64,000 bases of DNA from Pseudoflavonifractor sp. 524-17 (GTDB taxonomy: Bacteria > Bacillota > Clostridia > Oscillospirales > Oscillospiraceae), in assembly GCF_009935845.1 (NCBI RefSeq), contig NZ_QWEK01000017.1, positions 28,243 to 92,242 on the forward strand, written 5' to 3'. Below are positions 33,853 to 42,840 of this stretch, piece by piece. The notes under the pieces were generated by a model. It made no database searches. It was not told the DNA's origin and saw only the letters and a program-made list of their open reading frames with translations. Numbering within the stretch: position 1 is the first letter of the stretch; each line of letters starts with the position of its first letter. The position numbers were made by a program, and so were the translations under genes.

Positions 33853-34369
33853 GGTCGGTGACAATATAACTGGCGTTCATTTGCATCAAATTGGGCTTAA
33901 TATGAAAGCGAGTCTTGCCGGAGCCGGAGCCGCCGATGACCAGCACATTTTTGTTGATATTGTACTTAGGAATTTTGTTGCGGCCTACCATGACGCGCTC
34001 CGTCTGTGTCAGGAGAATGTTCTGGTCAAATTTTGGATTGATGAACGGACGTATATCGTCTGCCGTCCCCCAGCGGGCCGATCCATACTCCCTGCCGCGG
34101 CGGTATTTTTTGGCATTTTTGGCTTTCATCCAGACCGCCGCCCGAACACACAGCGCCCCGGCCAGCCCCACCAGCAGGTCCTGGGGGTGGAAGCTGGGCA
34201 GGGGGTTGTGAGAAATCATCGCCCCCAAACTGGAGACCGCTCCCATGCCTTTTGCAATCAGATCCGCGCCCTCCGCCAGCCGGTATCCCTCGCCCGCGCG
34301 GTTGAAGAACCAGAACACAAACAAATAGGGGAAGCTGAGCAGCAGGACTCTTTTCCAGTCAAACCTCAC
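33853..34369 (-). pseudogene. virD4: virD4 fragment 1 (5' part of coupling protein)
   Basis: Start of a VirD4/TraG/TcpA-type coupling protein. Two N-terminal membrane segments (VLLLSFPYLFVFWFF; LLVGLAGALCVRAAVW) are followed by GSARWGTADDIRPF and the Walker A box VIGGSGSGKTRFHIKPN, then YIVTDPKG, where the transposon interrupts it. ATG 34369 overlaps the pcfB stop. Coupling proteins deliver the relaxase-DNA complex to the type IV secretion channel. Without its Walker B half this fragment cannot act, so the ICE is immobile unless the transposon leaves. Confidence 0.88.
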
Positions 34370-34845
34370 CGCTCTACCGCCCCCTTGTCCCGGTTTTTCG
34401 CCGCATCCCGCTCCTCATTGCGCACCATTTCCTTAAAGCGGGCCAGCTCTTGCCGCAGGGACGGCTTTTCCGGGGCCCTGCGGCGCAGGGTTTTGGCGGT
34501 ATATTCGGCAAAGGCGGCGTTGAGGGCATCCGCATCCCTGGCCTTGAAGAAGACCAGATACTTTCCCTGGGCCGGGTCCTTTTTCAGCGCGAAATCCACG
34601 CCGTATTTCCGGGCCACATGCTCAAAGGACTTGATATTTTTACCGGTGATCTCAATGTTCTGGACGCCCTGACCCTGCCCCACAAGCTGCTTCACGGTTT
34701 GTTTCCCGTGGTGGATGCTGGGGTTTTTGGACTGCGCCAGATAGCGTCTCATGGCCCATTTCAGCAGATCGGCGGTCAGCCGTCCGCCAGTCTTTCCCAC
34801 ACGGATCACCAGCGCCACGGACTTGTCCCGCACCTCGTCCTGCAA
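34366..34845 (-). CDS. pcfB: PcfB family conjugation protein
   Basis: A 159-residue protein matching PcfB (DUF3801), an accessory of Gram-positive conjugation that in pCF10 is thought to link relaxase and coupling protein. Diagnostic segments: GGRLTADLLKWAMRRYLAQ, GKQTVKQLVGQGQGVQNIEI, and FEHVARKYGVDFALKKDP. A charged tail follows (RQELARFKEMVRNEERDAAK). Start is TTG 34845, eight bases after AAAAGGAGG. The ATG within the leader (ATGCCCC) is out of frame. It overlaps virD4 by four bases, the usual pcfB-virD4 order. Confidence 0.85.
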   Translation of the reverse strand: MQDEVRDKSVALVIRVGKTGGRLTADLLKWAMRRYLAQSKNPSIHHGKQTVKQLVGQGQGVQNIEITGKNIKSFEHVARKYGVDFALKKDPAQGKYLVFFKARDADALNAAFAEYTAKTLRRRAPEKPSLRQELARFKEMVRNEERDAAKNRDKGAVER

Positions 34846-34868
34846 GGGGCATCCCTCCTTTTAACAGC

Positions 34869-34895
34869 CGGGCCGCCCCAAGAGGGGGCGGCCCG
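34869..34895 (-). terminator. GC hairpin between SpaA and pcfB genes
   Basis: gggccgcccc and gggggcggccc form a strong stem without a T run. It lies between the surface-protein stop and the pcfB ribosome site. It may stabilise the 3' end of the surface-protein mRNA or reduce readthrough. Confidence 0.45.
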
Positions 34896-34912
34896 CAATC
34901 TGATGTGCGATT

Positions 34913-37900
34913 TTAATAGCCGGTACGGGGCAGAGTGGGCACAATGGGCTTGCCGTACACCGCTGTAACCCAGCGGGAGATGGCCTGAACCCACTTGCCG
35001 TTGTAAGTGCCGCCCACATCCGCCACGTTCACGAAGGACACGGCGGCGATGTTTTTGAGCGCGGTACACAGCAGCATGGGCTTCTCCACCTGGGCAAACC
35101 CGGCGGGGGCCTGGCCGAACACGAACATAATCTCCGTCACGCGCTCGTTGGAAGCCAGCCCCAGCGCCGCCGGGGAGGCCGCCAGGGTATAGTTCTTGGC
35201 TGTGCTCAGGCTGTCCGCCAGGGTGCGGGGCTCCCCGCCGTTGACCCGGTAGGTGATCTTATAGGTGCCGGGGAAATTGTAGGTGCCGGTGACTACGGTG
35301 TTCAGCTCCACCTGTGCGGGGAGGGTGTCCCGCCAATAAAAATTCTCCAGCCGGACGGTGGAGGTATTGGCGATGCCGGAGAAGGTGTAATTCACCGGCT
35401 GGCCCGCCATAGCCTCCTTGGGCCCAGTCTTGGTAATGGACACGCCGGTGGTCAGGCTCTTGTTGGTCACTTCAAAGCGGACAATCTGGCCCGGATGCTC
35501 CAGATAGGCGGTCAAAACGGTATCGTTGACGCCGTAATGGTCCGGGGCTTTCACCTCCCGGATGGTATAGCGGTCCAGGGGCAGGGGCTTGGAGGCAGCC
35601 AGACCCCGGCTGTCGCTCTGGATGGTGTCCACCACATTCCCGGCCTTATCGCTGATTTCAAACACCGCGCCCTCCAGCGGCGTACCGGCAGGCAGGCCGT
35701 TGGTGGGGTTATAGCCGGCGGACTTCTTGGTAATCTGGATCTGCGCAGTGATGGGCGTGTTTTTCCATGTAATTTCGGTGGTTTCACCGGGCTTCACATA
35801 GACGGTTTTGAGCTGTGTATCCACCAGATAACCCTCGTTCTCCAGCTCCCGCAGATAGACCTTTCCGGACAGCTCCAGGGTGTCGATGTAGGCATAGCCG
35901 TCCTGGCCGGTGGTGAACTGGTCCACGGGAGTCATGCTGCCGTCGTACAGCAGGAACGTGACGCCATAGATCCCCTTGCCGGTGGCGCTGTCCACCTTGT
36001 GGAGCAGGATACCGGAAAAGGGCTTGTTTTCTATGGTCAGGGTGGCAGTTTCGCCATCCTTTACCTCAAAATAATGGGGCGTATTGTCCAGCTTGAACTC
36101 TTTGGGACAATCCACCTCCACCGCGTAATAGTGGCCCGCGTTCAGCTCCTGATAGACCCGGCCCTTCGTGTCTGTGGTGACGGTCTTCACCAGTCCGCCG
36201 TCCATCTTTCTGATCTCAAAGGTGACGTTGGGAATGCGCTGGGTGCGGTCACTTTCGCTCACCTTGATGAGCTCCACACCGCCGCTCCGCGTGTTGTAAA
36301 ACTTCAAAGTCTGCGTATCTGCGGGGTTGACTTGGACGGTCTGAGTGCGGGTTTCCTCGTCCATAACATAGCCAGGCAGGGGCTTGGTTTCGGTAATGAC
36401 CAGTGTACCCACCACGCCGGAGATGCGGATTTCGCCGTTTCGGTCGGTGGTGTAGAGCCCCTTGCTGGAGAGATGTCCGTAATCGTCGTCCAGGTAGCTG
36501 CCGTCCGCGTAGGTAATCTGGAACTCCACGCCCGCCAGCGGCTTTCCGGTCTGCTTGTCCAGTTTTTTGATGACGATTGTGCCCTGCTTGGCGTTGTAAA
36601 AGCGGAGTGTCTGTACCTCTCCGGCCTTGATTTTGATGGACTTGGGCGTGGTATCCAGTACATAGCCCTCCAGCGTTTTGACCTCCCGTGCAGTGATAGT
36701 AGTTCCGGGCTCCAGATTATCGATCACGATGCGCCCATTTTCGTCGGTGATGAACTCGCCATTGCTGCCGCCTACCACTTCGCCGGAGCTGTCTGTCACC
36801 AAAAAGGTGACGCCTTTCAGCGGAGTTGTGGTGCCTTCGATATACTTCTCGATCACCAAAGTGGTGCTGGGCGTGTTCGTAAAATGGAGGGTCTGCGTGT
36901 CGTTGGGGTTTACCACCACCGTCTGCGTCCGGGTGGCCTCGTCGATGGTGTAGCCGGGGATGGTGGCCGTTTCCGTCACAACCAGCGTCCCAACCACGCC
37001 ATGGATGGTGATTTTGCCGTCTTTATCGGTTACGTAGACGCCGTTGCTGGAGATCTGGCCGTTGGAATCCGGGACAAACTCTCCGGTAGAAGTTGTGACC
37101 TTAAAGCTAACGCCCTGTAAGGGCTTTCCGGTGAGGGAGTCCCGCTTATCAATGATCAGCGTACCGGCTTTGGAATTTTTGATCACGACAACCTGCGTAT
37201 CGCCGCCCTGCCCAATGACCACATTGGTACTGGCCTTGTCCATAACATAGCCGTCTGGGGCCTTGATTTCATTGACCACATACGTGCCGGGGGCAAGGTT
37301 GGTGATTTTAATTTCACCGCTGCTGTCAGTGGTGAAAATGCCGTTCTGTGTCAGCGTAGACGTGCCAATTATGCCGTTCAACCCCACCTCGCAGCCTGCG
37401 GCAGTCGTAATTCTAAACTCCGCGCCGGGAAGGGGCTTATCTGTGGCGCTGTCCCGCTTCTGGAGGATGAGCTTGCCAGTGGGCTGGTTTTTGAAGGTCA
37501 GACTGACCGTTTTGCCCTCCTTAATTTGGATCGTCTGGGACTGCGTATCGATCAAAAATCCGGCAGGCGCTTTTGTCTCCGTGACTACCACGTTCTTGCC
37601 GGGTTTCAGACCGGTGATGCGGATTTCCCCGTGCTCATCCGTCTGAAAAACGCCGTTGCTGTCACCAATCAACGTCCCATCCGAGTAGGCCACCTTGAAC
37701 TCTGCATTTTGCAGTGTGACGCTGGGGTTTGTGGCGCAGACCTTCCGGATGAGCAGCGTCCCGTCCGGGGCGTTGGCAAAGCGGACCGTGACCACGCTCT
37801 GCTCTCCGCTGTCCGCCAGGAAGATGGTTTCGGAGGACTGGATGATGGAGTAGCCGTCGGCGGGGTCCACTTCCTCTAAAATATATGTTCCCGGTTTGAG

Positions 37901-40900
37901 CCCCGTCCAGATGGCGGTTCCGTTCTTGCCCGTCACCTTCGTGCCGATGACCGTTCCGCCGGTGCCGGAGGTCCCGCCCAGATACTTCAGCTGGAAGGTA
38001 CAGCCCGGCAGGGCCGCGCCGGTTACAGAGTCGTACTTTTCCACCGCGATTGCGTTGAGCGGCACATTTTCAAATTGGATCGTCTTGCTTTCGCCGCCCT
38101 TGAGATAAAACTCCTGGGTGGCCGGTTCCTTAATGGTAAACCCTGCGGCGGGCTCCAGCTCCGTCACCTTGTACCAGCCGGCCCGGAGATTGTCGATGAC
38201 AATCTGGCCGTTTTCATCGGAGAAGAAAGCGCCCAGGCTGTTGAGCTCCCCGGTGCTGGTGCTGCCGCTGCCGTACCAGACCTCAAACTTGGCCCCCTGG
38301 ATGGGACTGCCGGTCACGCTGTCCACTTTATGGATGGTCAGGGTGGGCTGCTTGTGGTTCTCAAAATAAACCGCCCTGTCCCGGTTGGGATAGAGCGTTA
38401 CCAGCTGGGGGGCGGCGTCCATAAGCCACGGGGCGGGAACGGATTTTTCGCTGACCTCATAGACCCCAGGCAGGAGGTTTTCCAGCACCGCCTTTCCATC
38501 TGCCCCGGTCTTGACCTCGTTGACGCTGTGGCCGTCCGCCCCCTTGACCAGGAAAACTGTGCCGGGGATAAGGGCCCCGGTATCGGCGTCCCGCTTGTAA
38601 ATGGTGAGGTTTGGGCGGCGCTGGTTCTCAAGGGTGATGGTGCTGGTCTTGCCGGGGAAGAGCTCCACATGATACTCCTTCGGGTTGATGATGTGGTCCG
38701 ATACCGTAGCGGTTTCCTTTACCGAGTACACACCCGGCTCCAAACCAGAGATGTTGATCTCGCCGTTGTCATCGGTGGTGCGGTCCAGATAGTGGGCTTC
38801 GTCCTCAATTTTGGCGATACGGAAGGTGACGCCCTTCAAGCGGGAACCGCCCGAGCTGAGCTTGACCAGCCGGAGGGAGGGGAGGGGCGTATTGGTAAAC
38901 ACAAACTCCGCCGTCTCGTTGGGGTTCAGTTGAATCGTGCGCACGGCATCATCTACCAGATACCCCTTCGGGGCCTCCAGCTCCTTTACCTGATAGGCCC
39001 CCGGTTCCAGTGCGGAGAGGTCGATTTCCCCGTTTTGGTCCGTCACAAACTCGTTTTTGTAGCTGCCGCCCACTTTGGAAATCTCAAAACGGACGTTGGG
39101 AATGACCTTGGAGGGGTCGGTGCTGTCCACCTTGATAAGCCGCATTCCCGGCTTCTGGTCGTTGTTGAAGATCAGCTCTTTGATGCCGCCGTCGGCGGTC
39201 AGGAGCACCTCCTGGGGCGGGGCGATGAGATGGGTGGTGTTTCCCGTGTCCACCTCCACCACTCGATATGTGCCGGGCTGGAGATTGGTCAGCAGGATCT
39301 CCCCCAGGGCGTCGGTCTCATAGCGGCCGATGGAAACGGTGTCCCGGAAAATCTCAAAGGTTACGCCGCTCATGGCGGCGTGGGAGGCGGTGTCATACTT
39401 GGTGATTTTCAGGCCGGGAAGGGCCTCGTTTTTCAGCGTGTAGGTGACACATTCGCCGGTAACGACGGTGGTGGTGTAGGTCTGGGGGTCCCGCTCCCAG
39501 CCCTCCGGCGCGGCCAGCTCCTGAATTTCATAGGCCCCGGGAGCCAGCTCTGTGAAGGTATAGGAGCCGCCGGTATCCGTAGTGCCGGTATAAATCTTCC
39601 CGGACTCAATGTGCTTGATCTGGATACGCGCCCCGGCCAGGCTCTTTCCGGTGGCCCCATCCACCTTCTCAATACGCAGGTCGCCGTAAGGCGGGTTGTG
39701 GTAGGTGAGACGGGCGGTCTCGCCGGGGCGGACAGTGACGGTCTTGGTGGGCGCGCCGTCCAGCAGGTGGTACTTGGGCGGCGTGACCTCCCGGACGGTA
39801 TAGCTGCCTGCCTTGGACACGGGAACGCGGACCTTGCCGCTGGGGCCGGTGGTAAAGACGCCGATCACATCCCCATCAGGGCCCTTGACCTCAAAGCTGG
39901 CCCCCTCCAGGGGCAGGTCAGTACCCTGCTCGTACTTGACAATCTCCAGTTCCCCGGACTCCGGCGGTGGACTGGGCGGTGGAGTCTCGCCGGGCGTGGG
40001 GGTATACTTGCTGACGCCGGAGCGCAGCAGGGAGGTCCTGGGATCGGTATCGCAGAGATACCGCTGGAGGTTGCCGTATTTGTCCGTCTCCTGGCACACC
40101 GCATAGAAGACGGCGTACTGGTAGACATCGGCGGAGAGGGAAAACTGGATGCTGCCGCTTTTGCCCTCCACGCTGGCGGCGGGGTACAGCACCTTGAACT
40201 GACCCTTGTAAACGCCGGAGCTGCCGGCCACATGCAGGGTCGTAATGTCCTTGTTGTCCAGGTCCACAATGCGGGTCCCCTCTGGCACCTCGCCCTGGAA
40301 CGCGATATTGACGGCGTATTGGTTTACCCAGGTGTCCGAAGTGACGGTAAACACCTGCTGCAAATACGCCGCGCCGTCAATGGTCACGGGATACGCGGTC
40401 TCCTGGTCCGGCACGGCGGTGAGCCGGGGCTGGGGTACGCTGTTCCAGGCCATGCCCCGGTTGTAGATATCCACAGCGGCGGCCTTGATGCGCTCCGCCC
40501 GGTCCCGCTCCGCCCCGGTCAGGGCGGGGTTGATTGTTACCTTGGAGATGTCCCACTCCGGGATGAGATAGCACCACAGGGCGATCTTGCCCGCGTAAAA
40601 CGCCTGATGGAGGCTGTCCAGCTTCAGCTCGGCGAGCCCCCGGTGAGGATAGCAGTTGGCGATGATGCCCACTACCTTGGGATCTGCCGCCTTTTCGTCG
40701 GCGAGGTACTCAATGGACTCTCCTTTTCCCACCGTCTGGGGGACGCCATAGAGATTCGGGTTGACGCAGTAGGCAGGAATCTCCTTTTCCTCGCCCGTCG
40801 CTTCGTCTGAATAGAGAAAGTAGGTGTATTCCTGTGTCTGCACCCTTCCATTGACAGCCAGATAGGCCATAGGGTAGCCGCCGCTGTAGATGTCCACTTT

Positions 40901-40999
40901 GCCGAGGGATTCCTCTGGTGTGCTGGCAGCCTGAACCACAGGGCAAAGCAGAGAGAATAGCATCGACAGAGCAAGAATTATGCTGGTCAATCGCCTCAT
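34913..40999 (-). CDS. giant SpaA/CnaB-repeat surface protein
   Basis: A 2028-residue exported protein. The signal peptide is MRRLTSIILALSMLFSLLCP with cleavage after VQA (about 24). Residues 30-340 look like a thioester-type adhesin domain (AYCVNP with Cys78; GKIALWCY where TQxA-type domains have Gln, so the bond is doubtful). A Pro-rich linker (about 345) leads into about 16 CnaB/SpaA modules of 85-95 residues, each opening like LxIxKxDxxTGKPLxGxxFxI. These fold as isopeptide-locked beta domains. A different beta domain precedes the C-terminus, which is LPRTGY: a sorting motif at the very end, with no membrane segment or basic tail. A sortase is encoded nearby. Probably a long adhesin of the ICE that aids cell contact. 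Confidence 0.88.
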   Translation of the reverse strand: MRRLTSIILALSMLFSLLCPVVQAASTPEESLGKVDIYSGGYPMAYLAVNGRVQTQEYTYFLYSDEATGEEKEIPAYCVNPNLYGVPQTVGKGESIEYLADEKAADPKVVGIIANCYPHRGLAELKLDSLHQAFYAGKIALWCYLIPEWDISKVTINPALTGAERDRAERIKAAAVDIYNRGMAWNSVPQPRLTAVPDQETAYPVTIDGAAYLQQVFTVTSDTWVNQYAVNIAFQGEVPEGTRIVDLDNKDITTLHVAGSSGVYKGQFKVLYPAASVEGKSGSIQFSLSADVYQYAVFYAVCQETDKYGNLQRYLCDTDPRTSLLRSGVSKYTPTPGETPPPSPPPESGELEIVKYEQGTDLPLEGASFEVKGPDGDVIGVFTTGPSGKVRVPVSKAGSYTVREVTPPKYHLLDGAPTKTVTVRPGETARLTYHNPPYGDLRIEKVDGATGKSLAGARIQIKHIESGKIYTGTTDTGGSYTFTELAPGAYEIQELAAPEGWERDPQTYTTTVVTGECVTYTLKNEALPGLKITKYDTASHAAMSGVTFEIFRDTVSIGRYETDALGEILLTNLQPGTYRVVEVDTGNTTHLIAPPQEVLLTADGGIKELIFNNDQKPGMRLIKVDSTDPSKVIPNVRFEISKVGGSYKNEFVTDQNGEIDLSALEPGAYQVKELEAPKGYLVDDAVRTIQLNPNETAEFVFTNTPLPSLRLVKLSSGGSRLKGVTFRIAKIEDEAHYLDRTTDDNGEINISGLEPGVYSVKETATVSDHIINPKEYHVELFPGKTSTITLENQRRPNLTIYKRDADTGALIPGTVFLVKGADGHSVNEVKTGADGKAVLENLLPGVYEVSEKSVPAPWLMDAAPQLVTLYPNRDRAVYFENHKQPTLTIHKVDSVTGSPIQGAKFEVWYGSGSTSTGELNSLGAFFSDENGQIVIDNLRAGWYKVTELEPAAGFTIKEPATQEFYLKGGESKTIQFENVPLNAIAVEKYDSVTGAALPGCTFQLKYLGGTSGTGGTVIGTKVTGKNGTAIWTGLKPGTYILEEVDPADGYSIIQSSETIFLADSGEQSVVTVRFANAPDGTLLIRKVCATNPSVTLQNAEFKVAYSDGTLIGDSNGVFQTDEHGEIRITGLKPGKNVVVTETKAPAGFLIDTQSQTIQIKEGKTVSLTFKNQPTGKLILQKRDSATDKPLPGAEFRITTAAGCEVGLNGIIGTSTLTQNGIFTTDSSGEIKITNLAPGTYVVNEIKAPDGYVMDKASTNVVIGQGGDTQVVVIKNSKAGTLIIDKRDSLTGKPLQGVSFKVTTSTGEFVPDSNGQISSNGVYVTDKDGKITIHGVVGTLVVTETATIPGYTIDEATRTQTVVVNPNDTQTLHFTNTPSTTLVIEKYIEGTTTPLKGVTFLVTDSSGEVVGGSNGEFITDENGRIVIDNLEPGTTITAREVKTLEGYVLDTTPKSIKIKAGEVQTLRFYNAKQGTIVIKKLDKQTGKPLAGVEFQITYADGSYLDDDYGHLSSKGLYTTDRNGEIRISGVVGTLVITETKPLPGYVMDEETRTQTVQVNPADTQTLKFYNTRSGGVELIKVSESDRTQRIPNVTFEIRKMDGGLVKTVTTDTKGRVYQELNAGHYYAVEVDCPKEFKLDNTPHYFEVKDGETATLTIENKPFSGILLHKVDSATGKGIYGVTFLLYDGSMTPVDQFTTGQDGYAYIDTLELSGKVYLRELENEGYLVDTQLKTVYVKPGETTEITWKNTPITAQIQITKKSAGYNPTNGLPAGTPLEGAVFEISDKAGNVVDTIQSDSRGLAASKPLPLDRYTIREVKAPDHYGVNDTVLTAYLEHPGQIVRFEVTNKSLTTGVSITKTGPKEAMAGQPVNYTFSGIANTSTVRLENFYWRDTLPAQVELNTVVTGTYNFPGTYKITYRVNGGEPRTLADSLSTAKNYTLAASPAALGLASNERVTEIMFVFGQAPAGFAQVEKPMLLCTALKNIAAVSFVNVADVGGTYNGKWVQAISRWVTAVYGKPIVPTLPRTGY

Positions 41000-41015
41000 T
41001 TACATACCTCCCTAA

Positions 41016-41056
41016 AAACAGAATGCAGCCCGGCCGTTTTGTGAACGGTCGGGCTG
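41016..41056 (-). terminator. terminator between stalk-protein and SpaA genes
   Basis: On the minus strand agcccgaccgtt and aacggccgggct pair around ttcacaa-type loop bases (41027-41055), followed by GCATTCTGTTTTTAGG. It ends the upstream transcript or attenuates entry into the giant gene. Confidence 0.65.
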
Positions 41057-41074
41057 CTGTGAGATAGGGGCATG

Positions 41075-41929
41075 TTAACGCCCCTGTACATTATATTTGG
41101 TATATAGGAACTTTCCGTCCTTGAATACATCCCATGCCTCTACTGCGAAGGACGCCCCCGGCGCGGAGTAAAATACCTGGGTGAGCTGCTCCTCCTGCCA
41201 GGGCCAGAAAGGCTGGACGCCTTTCGTATCGGTGATACTCAGTTGCAGCCGGAGGAAAGGAACGCCGTTTTTATCCAGCTTTACCTTGCCGTCCTCCCAC
41301 AGCATGGGGCAGTTGGGAACGCAGTTGTAAATCGTATACTGCATCCGCCGGGTTTCATAGAGATTGCGGATAAACAGGCGGTCTCCGTGCTCTGTCTGAA
41401 AGTGCCGGACCTCCGCCTTGGGCAGCTCCAGCTCCGGAAGCTGGCTCCAATCGTAAGTGGGTGCAGGCAGGGAGGCCAACGGTCCGGAGGCAAACATGCT
41501 TTTATCATAGAGGCTCATGTCCGTAATCTCATAGATAGTCCCGTCGTCGCAGAGCACCTTATCGCCCTCCTTCAAAACCAGCCGTTCGTCGGACTGGGGG
41601 ATGGTGATCACGCCGGAGGTCTGGGCTGGGGTAGGCACGGGGGCAGGCGTAGGAGCCGGAACCGCTTCCATGTACGGGTTTTCGCTGTCAATATGGACGC
41701 TGTTGGTGGTCCCGTCATAGGTGACGTTGAAATCCACCGCCCGGCCCACGTCCCGAAGCTGTACGTAGTTGTGGCCGTTGATGGCGTAGGCTTCCAAGTC
41801 CACCTTCATCCCGTCCACGTAGAAGGTCTGCGCGGACGGCTCCGCCAGCAGGCCCGCCGCCGCTGCCATTGTACCGCCGAAGCAGAGCGCGCCGCACAGA
41901 AAGCCGAGGAAAAACTGGAATCGTTTCAT
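41075..41929 (-). CDS. exported copper-amine-oxidase-N-like stalk protein
   Basis: A 284-residue exported protein. ATG 41929 follows TTGGAGGTAAC. The signal peptide has core FFLGFLCGALCFGGTMAAAAG. Residues 35-85 match the repeat of copper amine oxidase N-terminal domains used as wall-binding modules (FYVDGMKVDLEAYAINGHNY, VQLRDVGRAVDFNVTYDG). A Pro/Ala linker (AVPAPTPAPVPTPAQ) and an unfamiliar C-terminal domain of about 170 residues follow. It lies between the sortase and the giant adhesin, so it is probably part of the ICE surface module; its exact function is unknown. Confidence 0.65.
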   Translation of the reverse strand: MKRFQFFLGFLCGALCFGGTMAAAAGLLAEPSAQTFYVDGMKVDLEAYAINGHNYVQLRDVGRAVDFNVTYDGTTNSVHIDSENPYMEAVPAPTPAPVPTPAQTSGVITIPQSDERLVLKEGDKVLCDDGTIYEITDMSLYDKSMFASGPLASLPAPTYDWSQLPELELPKAEVRHFQTEHGDRLFIRNLYETRRMQYTIYNCVPNCPMLWEDGKVKLDKNGVPFLRLQLSITDTKGVQPFWPWQEEQLTQVFYSAPGASFAVEAWDVFKDGKFLYTKYNVQGR

Positions 41930-42024
41930 TGCCGTTACCTCCAATATTTTATGTGTAAATTATCCCATAATAAATATACTATAAAATACTAGATATGTCA
42001 ATCGCTTTCTGCGCGGCTTGGGAC

Positions 42025-42840
42025 TTAAACTTCCGTTCCCTTCACACACCAGCGGTAGGCGCTCTCATTGCGGACGCAGGTGTAGAGGGTAATTTGGTTG
42101 TCCGAGGCGGCGGCGGTGCCGCTGGTGTCTGTTTCCTTGACCTTGGAAACACTGGTGACGGCATAGGTGCGGGCTCCCAGCTTGGTAGTCAGGGTAATGG
42201 TGTCCCCGATGTTCAGGGTATGGATTTTGCCAAAATGGTTGGTCACGCCCCGATTATGCCCCGCAAGAGACACATTTCCGGCCCAGATGCTGGTGCCTGT
42301 GAAATGGCCCGCGCCCTTGGCCAGCGCCGCGCTGCCGGTGCCCTCGTAGATTTTGACGCGCAGCCCCAGGGTGGGAATGTCCAGCGTCCCCAGGCTCCCG
42401 TTGGCGTAGTAGAGGCCGGAAGTGACCGCAGTAAAGCCGGTGGTAACGGACGGCCCGCCGGGCTCCAGCTTGGGATAGGTGATGATCACCTCGGAGCTGC
42501 CTGCCGCCGCAGAAGAACCGGCGGAGGGCGTTTCCGCTCCGCTGCCCACGGCGGAGGTCCAGCCGCCGTCCAGCCCGCCGGGGACCAGATTGGGCGTCAG
42601 GGGTTCGCCGCTCTGGGGCAGATAGCTGGTGGGTGTCCCAAAACCGGGCGGGATCAGTGCGGCATCCTTGCTCCGATCCACGTTGACCGCCTGTTCCTGG
42701 CGGACCACCTCCTGGCTGGTGGGGCGCGCAGACAGAGCGTTCGCCGGCGGGTCCACGCTGTACTCCAGCGCACTGGCCTGGGCGGTGAGCAAGCCTGCAA
42801 AGGCTGCTGCCAGCATCATGGTTCGCAGGGCTCGTCTCAT
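42025..42840 (-). CDS. srtD: sortase (class D-like)
   Basis: A 271-residue sortase. ATG 42840 (MRRALRTMMLAAAFAGLL) follows GGGGAGGG and overlaps the previous stop. After a signal/anchor segment and a low-complexity linker (about 25-140), the catalytic domain shows LDIPTLGLRVKIYEG, VSLAGHNRG (catalytic His), QITLYTCV (Cys) and the Arg in YRWCV. The order H-C-R and the short beta-barrel fit class D. Sortases cut after Thr of LPxTG and attach proteins to the wall or to each other. The likely client is the LPRTG-ending giant protein. Unusually, residues before the catalytic domain are about as long as the domain itself. Confidence 0.82.
   Translation of the reverse strand: MRRALRTMMLAAAFAGLLTAQASALEYSVDPPANALSARPTSQEVVRQEQAVNVDRSKDAALIPPGFGTPTSYLPQSGEPLTPNLVPGGLDGGWTSAVGSGAETPSAGSSAAAGSSEVIITYPKLEPGGPSVTTGFTAVTSGLYYANGSLGTLDIPTLGLRVKIYEGTGSAALAKGAGHFTGTSIWAGNVSLAGHNRGVTNHFGKIHTLNIGDTITLTTKLGARTYAVTSVSKVKETDTSGTAAASDNQITLYTCVRNESAYRWCVKGTEV

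Noticed and set aside
38075..40810. 911-codon plus-strand open frame
   Set aside because: Lies entirely antisense to the CnaB-repeat gene; repetitive GC-rich coding sequence keeps the other strand open. No ribosome site or domain.
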